A DNA stretch of 64,000 nt from JBGPGW01 sp046349515. GTDB lineage: Bacteria > Pseudomonadota > Alphaproteobacteria > CADEGL01. Within the stretch, counting starts at the first letter, position 1. The number at the start of each line of letters is the position of its first letter. Positions 26,031 through 34,215 of the stretch are shown in pieces. The stretch is taken from the NCBI GenBank assembly GCA_046349515.1, contig JAXMCE010000003.1, forward strand, positions 62,001 through 126,000, given 5' to 3'. A model generated the notes under the pieces. It was given only the letters and a program-made list of their open reading frames with translations, was not told the DNA's origin and ran no database searches. Both the position numbers and the translations under genes were made by a program.

Positions 26031-26765
26031 GTCTGGTTACCTCGGTTCGCTCACTCCCTGCCGTGCGAGGGCCCTTCAGGCCGCCCTGTGTTTCCTGCGA
26101 CCAATGTCGCACACGCCTCGGTCAAACGTCGCAATGCCAGACGGTGCAGTATTTCGGGCGCGACAATACTCAAGATTGGCCTGACGGTGGCATGGGTCGA
26201 ATTTTTGAATGGAGGTCTTAAGCAACGAATAACGGCGAGAGAGCCGTGTCGTTTTCTCAAGAAACTCGGTGACTAGTTTCGAGCGGAAATCAATCTTTCG
26301 ATGAATTGCTATGATTATTGTTTGGACTCGTCTTCGTGAAGAAGAAAATCTAACCTATGTTTAGTTGAAATGTTTGCAATTTTCATCAAGGCGACTTCGC
26401 CCGCGCAATTTTGATTTTCCATCAATGATCGAGCCACTGTCCAAACGCTGATAGCCGGAAGGGCAAGGACAGACATGTGCGTGCATTCTTCTCCGAGAAT
26501 AACCGCGGCCAGGGGATGATCGAACTCTCGCATCGCAAGCGCGTCCTGCGTGTCAGGGACAGGCGGAATCTCCTCGACCTTTCTCGGCGTTGAGCGGTCT
26601 GTTCCGATGTGACGGAGCGCGTTCAGCTTGTGCGAAAGCCAACGGAATGGATTGCTTCCGCCGGCCCACGTTGTTCCGGCCGGGCGGCGGCCACCGCCGA
26701 ATCCGCTTGCACGCTTGCCGGTTCTCACGCATCGCTTGGGCAAGTTGTTGAAGAGGGAGGATCCC
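26031..26765. other. 735-base intergenic island, partly AT-richer
   Basis: Between the PAS kinase (minus) and the M24 gene (plus). The middle, about 26200-26420, is visibly AT-richer than the rest of the window (for example TTTTTGAATGGAGG and ATTGCTATGATTATTG), suggesting horizontally acquired or regulatory DNA. It should contain the promoters of both flanking genes. One possible small minus-strand frame is listed separately. Confidence 0.5.
26315..26533 (-). CDS. Possible small protein in the AT-richer island
   Basis: A frame of at least 72 residues from ATG 26533, beginning MREFDHPLAAVILGEECTHM and ending KHRLDFLLHEDESKQ. It is open further upstream to 26893 with no ribosome site or plausible start, so the true start is unclear. 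The composition looks protein-like (balanced hydrophobic and charged residues, no Arg/Ala shadow bias), and the C-terminal part lies in AT-richer DNA where a chance frame of this length is less likely to be codon-biased. No family is recognised, and it may equally be the remnant of a longer gene. Confidence 0.35.
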   Translation of the reverse strand: MREFDHPLAAVILGEECTHMSVLALPAISVWTVARSLMENQNCAGEVALMKIANISTKHRLDFLLHEDESKQ

Positions 26766-27935
26766 ATGCCGGTCAGCAAGCGCCCGACACCGTTCAATCG
26801 GCAGGAATATCTGGCGCGCCTTGCGCGCTGCAAAGCCAAGATGGACTCGCTCGGTGCCGACGTGCTGCTGGTCTGCGACGGCGCCAATATCACCTACCTC
26901 ACGGGCTACAATTCCGAGTCAGGCTATGTCGCGCAGGGCCTGCTCGTGGATTTGGCGGAGGAAGAGCCGACGCTGTTCCTTCGCCGCCAGGACGCACCCG
27001 CCGGGCTCCACACTTGCTTCATGGCGCGCGAGCGGGTGATCGGCTATCCCGAGAGCTATATCGGGCATGCGACGCTCGATGGCTTCGACTTCATCGTGGA
27101 TCACATGGTCGCGAAACGCAGGGACCGGGCGCGGATCGGGATCGAATTCGGCTCGGTCTCCGGTGCGACGCTCGAGAAGCTGAGGGCACGTCTGTCGAAC
27201 GCGCGAATCCTCGATGCGAGCGCTCTCGTCACCTGGCTGCGCATCGTCAAATCGCCACTCGAGATCGCGGTCCTGCGCGAAGCGGCCACGATCACCGATG
27301 CCGCTATGGCGCGGGCACTCGAGGTCATCCGACCGGGCGTGCGCGAGTGCGATGCGGCGGCCGAGATCACGGCGCAGCTCGTGCGCGGCACGCCGCAGTT
27401 CGGCGGCGATCGCAGCTCGTTCCCGCTCATGCCCTGCGGCACGAATACGGGAACATCTCATATCACCTGGACCGAGGCGCCGTTCGCCAAGGGCACCCAT
27501 GTCAACATCGAGATCGGCGGATGCCGGCATCGCTACGTGTCGGCGCTCATGCGCACGGTCTCGATCGGCGAGCCGTCGGCCAAGCTCAAATCCCTCCATG
27601 GCGCGATGGTCGAGGGGTCGGAAGCCGCGCTCGCCGCGGTGCGCCCCGGTTCGACCTGCGGGGCCGTCGCACGCGCCTTCGGCGCGGTCGTCGAGAAGGC
27701 CGGGTTCGTCAAGGATTCGCGCTGCGGCTATCCGATCGGCATCAACTGGCTCGAGCCGAGCGCGAGCCTCCGCACCGATGATCCGACGGTGCTGGAGGAG
27801 AACATGACGTTCCATCTCATGCTCGGCATGTGGATCGAGGAGGACTTCGGCGCCGTGCTCAGCGAGACGTTTCGTGTGACCGATCGGGGCGGCGAGGTTT
27901 TCGGCAAGACCCCTCGCCGGCTCTTCACCGTCTAG
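26766..27935 (+). CDS. M24-fold ectoine-hydrolase-like protein (DoeA/EutD-like)
   Basis: 389-residue creatinase/aminopeptidase-P-fold protein. ATG 26766 follows GGGAGGA. The N-terminal creatinase domain begins RQEYLARLARCKAKMDSLGA; the C-terminal pita-bread domain has the features of the ectoine hydrolase group: FGGDRSSFPLMPCG, VNIEIGGCRHRYVSALMRTV with Glu249, SRCGYPIGIN and MTFHLMLGMW. The Asp, Asp, His and first Glu of the M24 dimetal site are replaced, as in ectoine hydrolases, where a Glu in this position is reported to form a covalent intermediate. Most likely it opens ectoine or a related cyclic amidine or amide; the usual deacetylase partner gene is not in the window. Confident on family, moderate on substrate. 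Confidence 0.75.
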   Translation: MPVSKRPTPFNRQEYLARLARCKAKMDSLGADVLLVCDGANITYLTGYNSESGYVAQGLLVDLAEEEPTLFLRRQDAPAGLHTCFMARERVIGYPESYIGHATLDGFDFIVDHMVAKRRDRARIGIEFGSVSGATLEKLRARLSNARILDASALVTWLRIVKSPLEIAVLREAATITDAAMARALEVIRPGVRECDAAAEITAQLVRGTPQFGGDRSSFPLMPCGTNTGTSHITWTEAPFAKGTHVNIEIGGCRHRYVSALMRTVSIGEPSAKLKSLHGAMVEGSEAALAAVRPGSTCGAVARAFGAVVEKAGFVKDSRCGYPIGINWLEPSASLRTDDPTVLEENMTFHLMLGMWIEEDFGAVLSETFRVTDRGGEVFGKTPRRLFTV

Positions 27936-28052
27936 GGTCGAGGACGCTTCCGGGCGATGCTCCGCTGGTTGGAGACGCCCTCCTTCGCGGCGCGCGAAGT
28001 CGCCGGAGTCTGCGGATTTGAGGGCTTTTTCGGGAATGTGAGGTGCCTGTGC

Positions 28053-28081
28053 TGGACAGGCGAAGCGAAGTTTTCTATAAG
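28053..28081 (+). promoter_or_regulatory. Promoter of tRNA-Phe
   Basis: TGGACA at 28053-28058 and TATAAG at 28076-28081 are separated by 17 bases and lie 10 bases before the tRNA, an almost consensus sigma-70 arrangement. Confidence 0.75.
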
Positions 28082-28091
28082 CGCGACCCGT

Positions 28092-28167
<76 letters not shown>

Positions 28168-28170
28168 TTT

Positions 28171-28208
28171 AACCTCTTCTCATCGCATCCGAGAGACGAG
28201 AAGAGGTT
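28171..28208. terminator. 11-bp hairpin between tRNA-Phe and the ASCH gene
   Basis: AACCTCTTCTC (28171-28181) pairs perfectly with GAGAAGAGGTT (28198-28208) over a 16-base loop. It lies 4 bases after the tRNA-Phe CCA and 12 bases past the stop of the convergent ASCH gene. No T-run follows in either direction, so it may be a processing or bidirectional termination hairpin. Confidence 0.55.
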
Positions 28209-28220
28209 CCGCCTCCGCGT

Positions 28221-28694
28221 TCATTCCTTGTAGACGAGCTCGAAGGTCTCGCAGACGCAAGGCGTGTCCTCGCGCCATTCCTTGCCCCAGGCCTTGCACT
28301 GCCGGTTGAAGAAACCGTGGTGGGCGTCGTGCCAGTACTTGAAGCTGCCATCGCCCTCGTTCTCGACGGACGCGAAGTCCTGGCCGATCGTGTTGAAAGG
28401 GCGTACCTCGATCTCCGTGATTCGAACGAGGCAGAGAGGCGCATTCTTGCTGTCGAGGACGACCCAGTACGTGCCGACGTCCCGGCGTTTGATCCCCGTT
28501 ACCTCGAAGTCGAGCGCCATGTGGCATGTTCCGCGCTTGATACCCTGTGCGCAGAGCCCGCTGATGTAGTCGACGCGCGGGGTGAACTCGGGACTCGCGA
28601 AGGTGAGGGCCACGTAGTCGTTGGCCGAAATGCCCATGGCCTTTCGCGCCCGCTGCCAGAACGCCTCGACCTCGACTGTCTTCGTCCCGATCAT
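28221..28694 (-). CDS. ASCH-domain protein
   Basis: 157-residue protein with the ASCH fold, related to PUA domains and often RNA-associated. It has the family order: GTYWVVLDSKNAPLCLVRIT, then EVRPFNTIGQDFASVENEGD, then SFKYWHDAHHGFF near residues 118-130, ending CKAWGKEWREDTPCVCETFE. The start ATG 28694 follows GGGAGG. The function is unknown; some ASCH proteins hydrolyse N4-acetylcytidine, but this one is longer than those. It is convergent with tRNA-Phe and is followed upstream by the pfkB-like gene 130 bases away on the same strand. Confidence 0.85.
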   Translation of the reverse strand: MIGTKTVEVEAFWQRARKAMGISANDYVALTFASPEFTPRVDYISGLCAQGIKRGTCHMALDFEVTGIKRRDVGTYWVVLDSKNAPLCLVRITEIEVRPFNTIGQDFASVENEGDGSFKYWHDAHHGFFNRQCKAWGKEWREDTPCVCETFELVYKE

Positions 28695-28824
28695 GGTCCG
28701 CCTCCCGTTTCGATCGTTGCCGGAGATGCCCCCGGCGCGTGACGTGCAACGCGGCGACAGTCACGCGCATTTCTCTCGCCTTGGCAAGTCCGCGCCGGCC
28801 TCGCTGCCGTTCCTGAAGCCGCCG

Positions 28825-29787
28825 TCACTGTTCTACCCTCCGATCCGTTGCCCGCCGCTTCACGTCGACGCGACGGGCACGGAGGAATGCAAGAGTCTCC
28901 TCGAGGCCTGGTGCCGCGACCGGGCCGTGGCGGGTCGTCGAAATCGCGGCGGCGGCGTTGGCGAGCACCGCGGCATCATGGGGCATGTAGCCGTGCTGCG
29001 ATGAGGCGATGAAGGCGCCATCGTGCGTGTCCCCGGCGCCCGTGGTGTCCACGGTCTCAACCGCAAATCCGTCGATGTGCTGAACGCCGTTGCCGGGCGT
29101 CGCGAGCCAGCAGCCCTCGGCACCGCAACGAACGAGCGCGCCCTGGCGTCCTTGGGAGAGCCGGCGCGCAGCGGCCGCAGGATCCGCGAGGCCTGTGAGT
29201 GAGCGCGCCTCGCGGGCATTGGCGCTCACCCAATCGGCGCGCGCGAGCGCCGCGTCGAGATGGGCTTCGGGGATGGCCGCGACCATGGGGCCCGGGTCGA
29301 AGAAAAAGTGCCGACCCCGCGGCAGGCGCGCGAGCCACGGAACGAACGCCCGCGCGCTGTGTTCCTTGTAAAGCGAATAGCCGCTGAGAAGCACCCAATC
29401 GAATTCCGCGACAGGAACACGATCGAGACTGGCCGGATCGATGCGCCGCTCGGCGCCATGACGCGAGATGAAGCTGCGCTCGCCTCGGGGGTCGACGAGG
29501 ACGACGCAGCTTCCCTGGTCGATCGAGGCCTGCCCCTCCATCAGGGCAGGGATGTGGTGGTCCCGGAGCTGAGTGCGGGCGATGTCGGCGAGCGCGCCCG
29601 TGCCGAGCGCACCGCCATACGAAACGGCGATGCCGAATCGCTTCGCGGCGACCATGGCGTTGAACCCGCCCCCCGCAGTGATGACAGTGTCCACCGCTTC
29701 GACTTCCTCGCCCGGCGATGGGAGATGAGGGACGCGGTGCACGAAATCGACGACGATCCCGGACATCTGAAGAAGGCCACCGCTCAT
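28825..29787 (-). CDS. PfkB-family carbohydrate/nucleoside kinase (YegV-like)
   Basis: 320-residue ribokinase-like kinase. N-terminal TVITAGGGFNAMVAAKRFG is the first substrate-binding motif; the C-terminal anion hole is VDTTGAGDTHDGAFIASS with the catalytic Asp of GAGD. The sequence also contains LARADWVSANAREARSLTGL, the family's helix before the nucleotide site. It overlaps the stop of the upstream ADP-ribosylglycohydrolase gene (ATG within ATGA, 29784-29787), so the two are translationally coupled. E. coli has the same pair, yegU and yegV, beside a nucleoside permease, suggesting that the kinase phosphorylates a sugar or nucleoside released or processed with the glycohydrolase (inference). 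Confidence 0.88.
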   Translation of the reverse strand: MSGGLLQMSGIVVDFVHRVPHLPSPGEEVEAVDTVITAGGGFNAMVAAKRFGIAVSYGGALGTGALADIARTQLRDHHIPALMEGQASIDQGSCVVLVDPRGERSFISRHGAERRIDPASLDRVPVAEFDWVLLSGYSLYKEHSARAFVPWLARLPRGRHFFFDPGPMVAAIPEAHLDAALARADWVSANAREARSLTGLADPAAAARRLSQGRQGALVRCGAEGCWLATPGNGVQHIDGFAVETVDTTGAGDTHDGAFIASSQHGYMPHDAAVLANAAAAISTTRHGPVAAPGLEETLAFLRARRVDVKRRATDRRVEQ

Positions 29788-30827
29788 GGTGCGTCCTCGG
29801 GAGAGGCGGCCGCACGGGAACGCAAGCGCAGGAGCCCGGCGACCACGGGACCGAGGTCGAGCCGATTGATGGCGATCACCGTGTCGACCTTGTCCTGCGG
29901 AAGTGCCGCACTGCCGGCGCACGCCGCGCACATGCCGCACGCGATCGCACCGATCGTATCCGTGTCGCCCCCGATGTTCGCCGCGACCACCGCGGCTTGC
30001 CATGCTTCGGCATCGGCGAGTCGGGCAATCGCAAAGGCCATGGGAACGGATTCGACGGCCGCAACGCTGGTGCCGATCTTTGCGGCGATGCCATCGACGG
30101 CGGCAATACCCGGTGCGCGCCGGGCCAGCACCAGCGCGTCTTCGATTCGGGATGATAGGTGAGCTGGATCTGCACCGTGGCCGCATGTCTCGCCCATGCG
30201 CGCTGCTTCGATGGCCAAAGGGATCGCGTCTTCGAAGCTGGCGCCGTCGACGCCCGCGCTCACGACGGCCGCGACCGCCGCGGCGGCGCCGATGGCCTCG
30301 CCCGTGTTGTGCGTGACGCGGCAGGTCTCTTCGACGCGCTCGACGAAGCGTTTGAGCGGATGAAGCGGCATCGCGAGCCCGACGGGCGTGATGCGCATGG
30401 CGGCCCCATTGGTCGTGCCGTGGCGGCCTGTCTCGCTCGCTGGCACGCCGCGCGCCAGAGCGTCGATCGCGCGTTTGGTCGAAGGACCAAGGAGGTCGTG
30501 GATGCCGCGCTCCCGCGTGCCTCTCTCCCATGCGGTCAAAGCCAATGCCCATGCGTTTTCGTCGAAGGCGCCGTGCCGTTCGATGAGATGCGCGGCGAGG
30601 AGGAGACTTTGCTCGGTATCATCGGTGATCGTGCCGGCCGCGAGGCCCGCGCTCACGGGTTGGTTGGACGCCGCGGCCACAAGGTCGCTAATGCGCCCAT
30701 AGGTCGCGCGGATCTGGTCTCGGTTGAGAGACTGGGTGGGCATCCCCATCGCATCACCGATCGCCACGCCGAGCAGGGCGCCAAGGGCCCTGTCGCGGGC
30801 GAGATCGTGGGAGCGGAGACTTTTCAT
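29784..30827 (-). CDS. ADP-ribosylglycohydrolase family protein (YegU-like)
   Basis: 347-residue all-alpha DraG/ARH-type hydrolase with a dinuclear Mg site. It begins ALGALLGVAIGDAMGMPTQS, the first metal-side helix, continues with GTITDDTEQSLLLAAHLIER and ends the site with ANIGGDTDTIGAIACGM; Asp residues of TDDT and GDTDT are the metal ligands. HGTTNGAAMRITPVGL is also characteristic. It may cleave ADP-ribose from macromolecules or hydrolyse a ribosyl or nucleoside-type bond. Its direct coupling to a PfkB kinase, as in yegUV, argues for small-molecule ribosyl metabolism rather than nitrogenase control, since no nif genes are near. The gene is divergent from the NicX-like gene. Confidence 0.9.
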   Translation of the reverse strand: MKSLRSHDLARDRALGALLGVAIGDAMGMPTQSLNRDQIRATYGRISDLVAAASNQPVSAGLAAGTITDDTEQSLLLAAHLIERHGAFDENAWALALTAWERGTRERGIHDLLGPSTKRAIDALARGVPASETGRHGTTNGAAMRITPVGLAMPLHPLKRFVERVEETCRVTHNTGEAIGAAAAVAAVVSAGVDGASFEDAIPLAIEAARMGETCGHGADPAHLSSRIEDALVLARRAPGIAAVDGIAAKIGTSVAAVESVPMAFAIARLADAEAWQAAVVAANIGGDTDTIGAIACGMCAACAGSAALPQDKVDTVIAINRLDLGPVVAGLLRLRSRAAASPEDAP

Positions 30828-30919
30828 TGCAGGTCCGGCCGGCGGTATTTTCCTTGACCGGTCATCCGAATAGGCCTCTGCTCTCGTCCGACGTGGAACC
30901 TGACCACAGGGGCGCGCGC

Positions 30920-31960
30920 GTGGGTGTTCACAACCATACGGGCGAATTGGCGCGAGCCGCCGATGTCCTGGTCAAGGATCACTTCTGCGTTCAGCCGGAT
31001 GAAAGCATTCTCATCACGGCCGATAGTGCGACAGATCCCGCCCTGATTGAAGCGATCATGGCCAGCGCCTCTCTCGCTGGCGCGAAGCCGGCGGTCATGA
31101 TCATCCCCCGGTTGCCGTTTCAAGGCACCCTCGCGGATTCCTATGTGACCGACCCTTTGAAGGCGGCCGTGAGGCACTGCGATGTCTGGTTCGACCTGAC
31201 CTTCCCGTACCTGGCCGGGTCGCACACATACGACAACGCGCTCAGGGAGAAGCGCGCCCGCTATCTTCTTCTCGGCGATACCAACGGCGCATCGCTCGCG
31301 CGCCTCTACGGCAAGATCGATTTTGACCGGCTGTTCGATGTCCAATCCGCGATCGATCGCTTCTTCGCGGATTCCGAAGGGAAGACCTGCCGCGTGACGA
31401 GTCCGCTGGGGACCGATTTCACCTTTTCGATCGGAAAGCCCGCGACGCAGAAGACGCGTTTTGCGAACCAGCCGGGTTCGCAGACTGTGCCGGGTTCGGC
31501 CATCATGTTTCCAGAACCCGAAAGCGTGCGCGGCACCGTTGTGCTCGAGGCCACGTTTCACGAGTACTACACCCATCTCTCTTCGCCGATCACCTTGAAC
31601 GTCGACGGCAAGATCCAGGGTGTCAAGAACGGAGGGGCGGAGGCCAGGGTGCTGGATCGCGCCCTCCGGCGCGCGGGCTCCGGCTCCTATGGTTACTTGA
31701 TCCATTTCACATATGGCTTCCATCCGGCGGCCATGTTCACCGGTCGGTCCTTCATCGAAGACATTCGCGTCGTCGGCCACAATGCGATCGGCCTCGGCCT
31801 TCCCTGGTGGGTCCCGGGCGGGGGAGAGAACCATCCCGATGGGGTCGTCACCAACCAATCAATGTGGATCGATGAGACGCAGGTCGTGGCCGACGGCGCG
31901 TTCGTCTATCCGCATGACATTGCCCAGCGCGCCGCGCGGCTCGAGCCGCGTTACGGCTGA
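30920..31960 (+). CDS. Aminopeptidase-T-fold protein with NicX-type iron triad (ring-cleavage dioxygenase candidate)
   Basis: 346 residues from GTG 30920; an earlier TTG (30827) has no better support. It belongs to the fold shared by M29 aminopeptidases and 2,5-dihydroxypyridine 5,6-dioxygenase NicX. In that comparison His262 in LIHFTYGFHP aligns with the iron His of NicX's SHIGWGLQP motif, where M29 peptidases have Glu; His305 and Asp307 in ENHPDG align with the HxD pair of the dioxygenase. The other features are GTDFTFSIGKPA, EPESVRGTVVLEATFH and HLSSPITLNVDGKI. The residues therefore favour a mononuclear-iron oxygenase over a peptidase. It is followed 32 bases later by a Rieske oxygenase gene and then a hydrolase, which fits an N-heterocycle ring-opening route. 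Recognition rests on remembered sequences, not on a search. Confidence 0.7.
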   Translation: MGVHNHTGELARAADVLVKDHFCVQPDESILITADSATDPALIEAIMASASLAGAKPAVMIIPRLPFQGTLADSYVTDPLKAAVRHCDVWFDLTFPYLAGSHTYDNALREKRARYLLLGDTNGASLARLYGKIDFDRLFDVQSAIDRFFADSEGKTCRVTSPLGTDFTFSIGKPATQKTRFANQPGSQTVPGSAIMFPEPESVRGTVVLEATFHEYYTHLSSPITLNVDGKIQGVKNGGAEARVLDRALRRAGSGSYGYLIHFTYGFHPAAMFTGRSFIEDIRVVGHNAIGLGLPWWVPGGGENHPDGVVTNQSMWIDETQVVADGAFVYPHDIAQRAARLEPRYG

Positions 31961-31992
31961 GGCCTCGGGGCAGGCGGGGGAGGAAGGCGGAC

Positions 31993-33135
31993 GTGAACGG
32001 ATTTCGGTCGACGCAGGACTATGCGCTTTCCCGCGCGCCGCTGGATCTCGCGCGCCATACGCCCGGGTTCATCTACGCCTCGCAAGAGGTGTTCGAGCGC
32101 GAGAAACGCCGCTTGTTCATGAAGGACTGGATTTGCGTCGCCAGGGTCGAAGAACTCGAACATCCCGGCGATTATTTGACGCACATCGTCATGGGAGAAC
32201 CCTTGCTCGTGACGCGCGATGAATTGGGCGAGCTTCATGCCTTCTACAATGTCTGTGCGCATCGCGGTGTCGAGGTTGCGCAAGGGTGCGGCAACGCCAA
32301 GCGGTTCAAGTGCCCCTACCACGCCTGGACTTACGACTTGTCGGGCAAGCTTCTCGGCGCGCCCTTCATGAAGGAGACGACGAATTTCGAGCCTGGCGCC
32401 AACGGGCTCAAGCCCATCCGGCTCGGGCTCTGGGCCGGTTGGATCTTCATCAGTTTCAATCCGGACGTCGAACCGCTCGAGACCTTCGTCGCGTTTTTCG
32501 AGGACGAGTATGGTTGGCTCCGCCAGGAGGACTGCCGGCTGGCCTACAAGTTCGTGACGGAGTTCGATTGCAACTGGAAGCTCTGCTACGAGAACTTGAT
32601 GGACATCTACCATGTCGGCACGCTTCACGCGAACACGATCGGCCGGCATCAGCGGCAAGGCAACGATAGCCACCGGTTCAATCTCGGCCCGCGCGGGCGC
32701 CTCAGCATCCACTACGAGGCGCTCACCATGTCGCCGGACGGAAAGTCCCGGGTCGGCAAGATGCCGTGGCTGGCGAACCATCCGGAAAATTTCGCGCGGG
32801 TCGGCTTCATGCCGCCCAACATGAATCTTCTCGCGCGCTGCGACTACGTCCGTCCGTTCCTCCACTGGCCGCTCGCGCCGGACAAGACGCGGTCGGTCGC
32901 GTATTTCCTTTTCCCCAAGGAGAAGTTCGAGGAGCCGGGATTCGAAGACCACATCCAGGTCTATGTCGACTATCTGACCAAAGTCCTCGACGAGGACCGG
33001 GCGATGGTCCAATCGCTGCAGCGCGCCATGAACACGGACGGTTTCAAGCCGGGGCCCATGTCCTTCCTCGAGAAGGCGATCCACCACGTGATCGGCTATC
33101 ACCTGGAGCGCGTCTTCGACGATTCGGGCGCGTGA
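31993..33135 (+). CDS. Rieske non-heme iron oxygenase, alpha subunit
   Basis: 380-residue ring-hydroxylating oxygenase large subunit. GTG 31993 follows GGAGGAAGG. The Rieske [2Fe-2S] ligands are Cys88 and His90 (CAHRG) and Cys107 and His110 (CPYHAWTYD). The mononuclear iron site is ENLMDIYHVGTLH with Asp204 (bridging), His207 and His212. The C-terminal substrate domain ends HHVIGYHLERVFDD. The N-terminus starts with a family-typical YALSRAPLDLARHT. Such oxygenases need a reductase and ferredoxin, which are not in the window and may be supplied from elsewhere. The gene is flanked by a NicX-like and an alpha/beta hydrolase gene. Substrate unknown. Confidence 0.9.
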   Translation: MNGFRSTQDYALSRAPLDLARHTPGFIYASQEVFEREKRRLFMKDWICVARVEELEHPGDYLTHIVMGEPLLVTRDELGELHAFYNVCAHRGVEVAQGCGNAKRFKCPYHAWTYDLSGKLLGAPFMKETTNFEPGANGLKPIRLGLWAGWIFISFNPDVEPLETFVAFFEDEYGWLRQEDCRLAYKFVTEFDCNWKLCYENLMDIYHVGTLHANTIGRHQRQGNDSHRFNLGPRGRLSIHYEALTMSPDGKSRVGKMPWLANHPENFARVGFMPPNMNLLARCDYVRPFLHWPLAPDKTRSVAYFLFPKEKFEEPGFEDHIQVYVDYLTKVLDEDRAMVQSLQRAMNTDGFKPGPMSFLEKAIHHVIGYHLERVFDDSGA

Positions 33136-33180
33136 GGTCCGTCATGATGCGCCCGCAGCATCTGGCGCGCGAGTCGTCGT

Positions 33181-34056
33181 GTGAGCGCGACTCCGGGCGA
33201 CCATGGGCGCGCGGCCGTGCAGGTTAGGTTCGTCGATGTCGACGGCGTACCGACCCGCTGCTTCATGGCGGGTAAGGAGGGTGCTTACCCGATCCTCCTT
33301 CTCCATGGCATCACGCTCAACGCGGAGATCTGGCTGCGCAACATCGACGCGCTCGCATGCGATTTCCGTGTTGTTGCCCCGGACATGCTGGGGCATGGCT
33401 ACACGGGCCCCGTTGCGATCGACCGCGGCCCAATTCTCGCGCGAAAATTGGCCCATCTCCGCCGTCTCGTCGACCGGCTCGGCTTCGACCGCTTTTGCGC
33501 GAGCGGCTCCTCCTACGGCGCTCTCGTCGCGATCCTGCTTTATTTCGATCTGCCGACGCGCGTCGACAAGCTCATCATCAACGGCAGCGGGTCGAGCTTC
33601 AACACCGACGCGCAACTCACGGCGGTCATGAAGAGCACTTATGACGACTTGAACGACGCCATCGGAGGCGCGAGCGCCGCGTTTTGGCGCGCGCGGTTGC
33701 AGAAGAGCTTCTTCGACCCTGGCAGGTTTCCCGACGAGCTTCTGCCGTCGCTCATGACCTGTTTTGCCCGATCATGGGCCGTCGAGGCGTGGCGGAAGTC
33801 GATTCTCGATCTTCTCGACCTCGAGTCGCTTCGGCCGTTCCGCGTACTTGACCGGCTCGAGGCCATCGCCGCGCCGTCCCTGGTCGTATGGGGGCGGGAA
33901 GATCGGGGTGCGATCTATGAAAGTGCCGTTGAGGCCGTGCGCCGCATGCCCAAGGCGCGCCTCGAGACGTTCGAGCAGTGTGGTCATTTCCCGATGATCG
34001 AGCATTCCGGCCGGTACAACGTGCTGGTGCGTGACTTTGTGGCTGGCGCATCGTGA
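33181..34056 (+). CDS. Alpha/beta hydrolase (ring-cleavage or formamide hydrolase candidate)
   Basis: 291-residue hydrolase. ILLLHGITLNAEIW is the oxyanion block, ASGSSYGALVAILL the nucleophile elbow (Ser of GSSYG), the Asp in VVWGREDRGAIYES and the His in QCGHFPMIEHSG complete the triad. It looks like the meta-cleavage-product hydrolase or N-formylmaleamate deformylase group. GTG 33181 is the start. It is the third gene of the oxygenase cluster, 45 bases after the Rieske gene, so it would hydrolyse the ring-opened product. NicD in nicotinate degradation is an alpha/beta hydrolase in the same position relative to NicX, which supports this guess. Confidence 0.82.
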   Translation: MSATPGDHGRAAVQVRFVDVDGVPTRCFMAGKEGAYPILLLHGITLNAEIWLRNIDALACDFRVVAPDMLGHGYTGPVAIDRGPILARKLAHLRRLVDRLGFDRFCASGSSYGALVAILLYFDLPTRVDKLIINGSGSSFNTDAQLTAVMKSTYDDLNDAIGGASAAFWRARLQKSFFDPGRFPDELLPSLMTCFARSWAVEAWRKSILDLLDLESLRPFRVLDRLEAIAAPSLVVWGREDRGAIYESAVEAVRRMPKARLETFEQCGHFPMIEHSGRYNVLVRDFVAGAS

Positions 34057-34186
34057 AGATTGCCCAGTGGCTGGCCGTCAGCTCTGGCCTTCGCCGCAAC
34101 TCATCATCCAGACGCGCCTGATTGTCCGCGCCCTCCGGGTACGGTGCGTTGACGGGTGTGTCCGTTCCACCCTCGCATAACGTTCT

Positions 34187-34215
34187 GTTAACGAATCTTG
34201 ATGGTTGCGTTAACG
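34187..34215 (+). promoter_or_regulatory. Two GTTAACG direct repeats, 22 bases apart
   Basis: GTTAACG occurs at 34187-34193 and 34209-34215. The start-to-start distance of 22 bases is two helical turns, as for a dimeric regulator's half-sites. They flank the nominal ATG 34201 of the hybrid kinase; if translation begins at ATG 34273 both lie upstream of the gene. Confidence 0.35.

Noticed and set aside
28825..30552. A single 575-codon minus-strand frame joining the PfkB region to the glycohydrolase region
   Set aside because: The PfkB protein starts at 29787 and the upper half is an out-of-frame reading of the ADP-ribosylglycohydrolase gene, so it is not a fusion.
34141..34200. A sigma-70 promoter TTGACG for the hybrid kinase
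   Set aside because: No -10 hexamer at 16-18 bases fits; the nearest candidates are poor.
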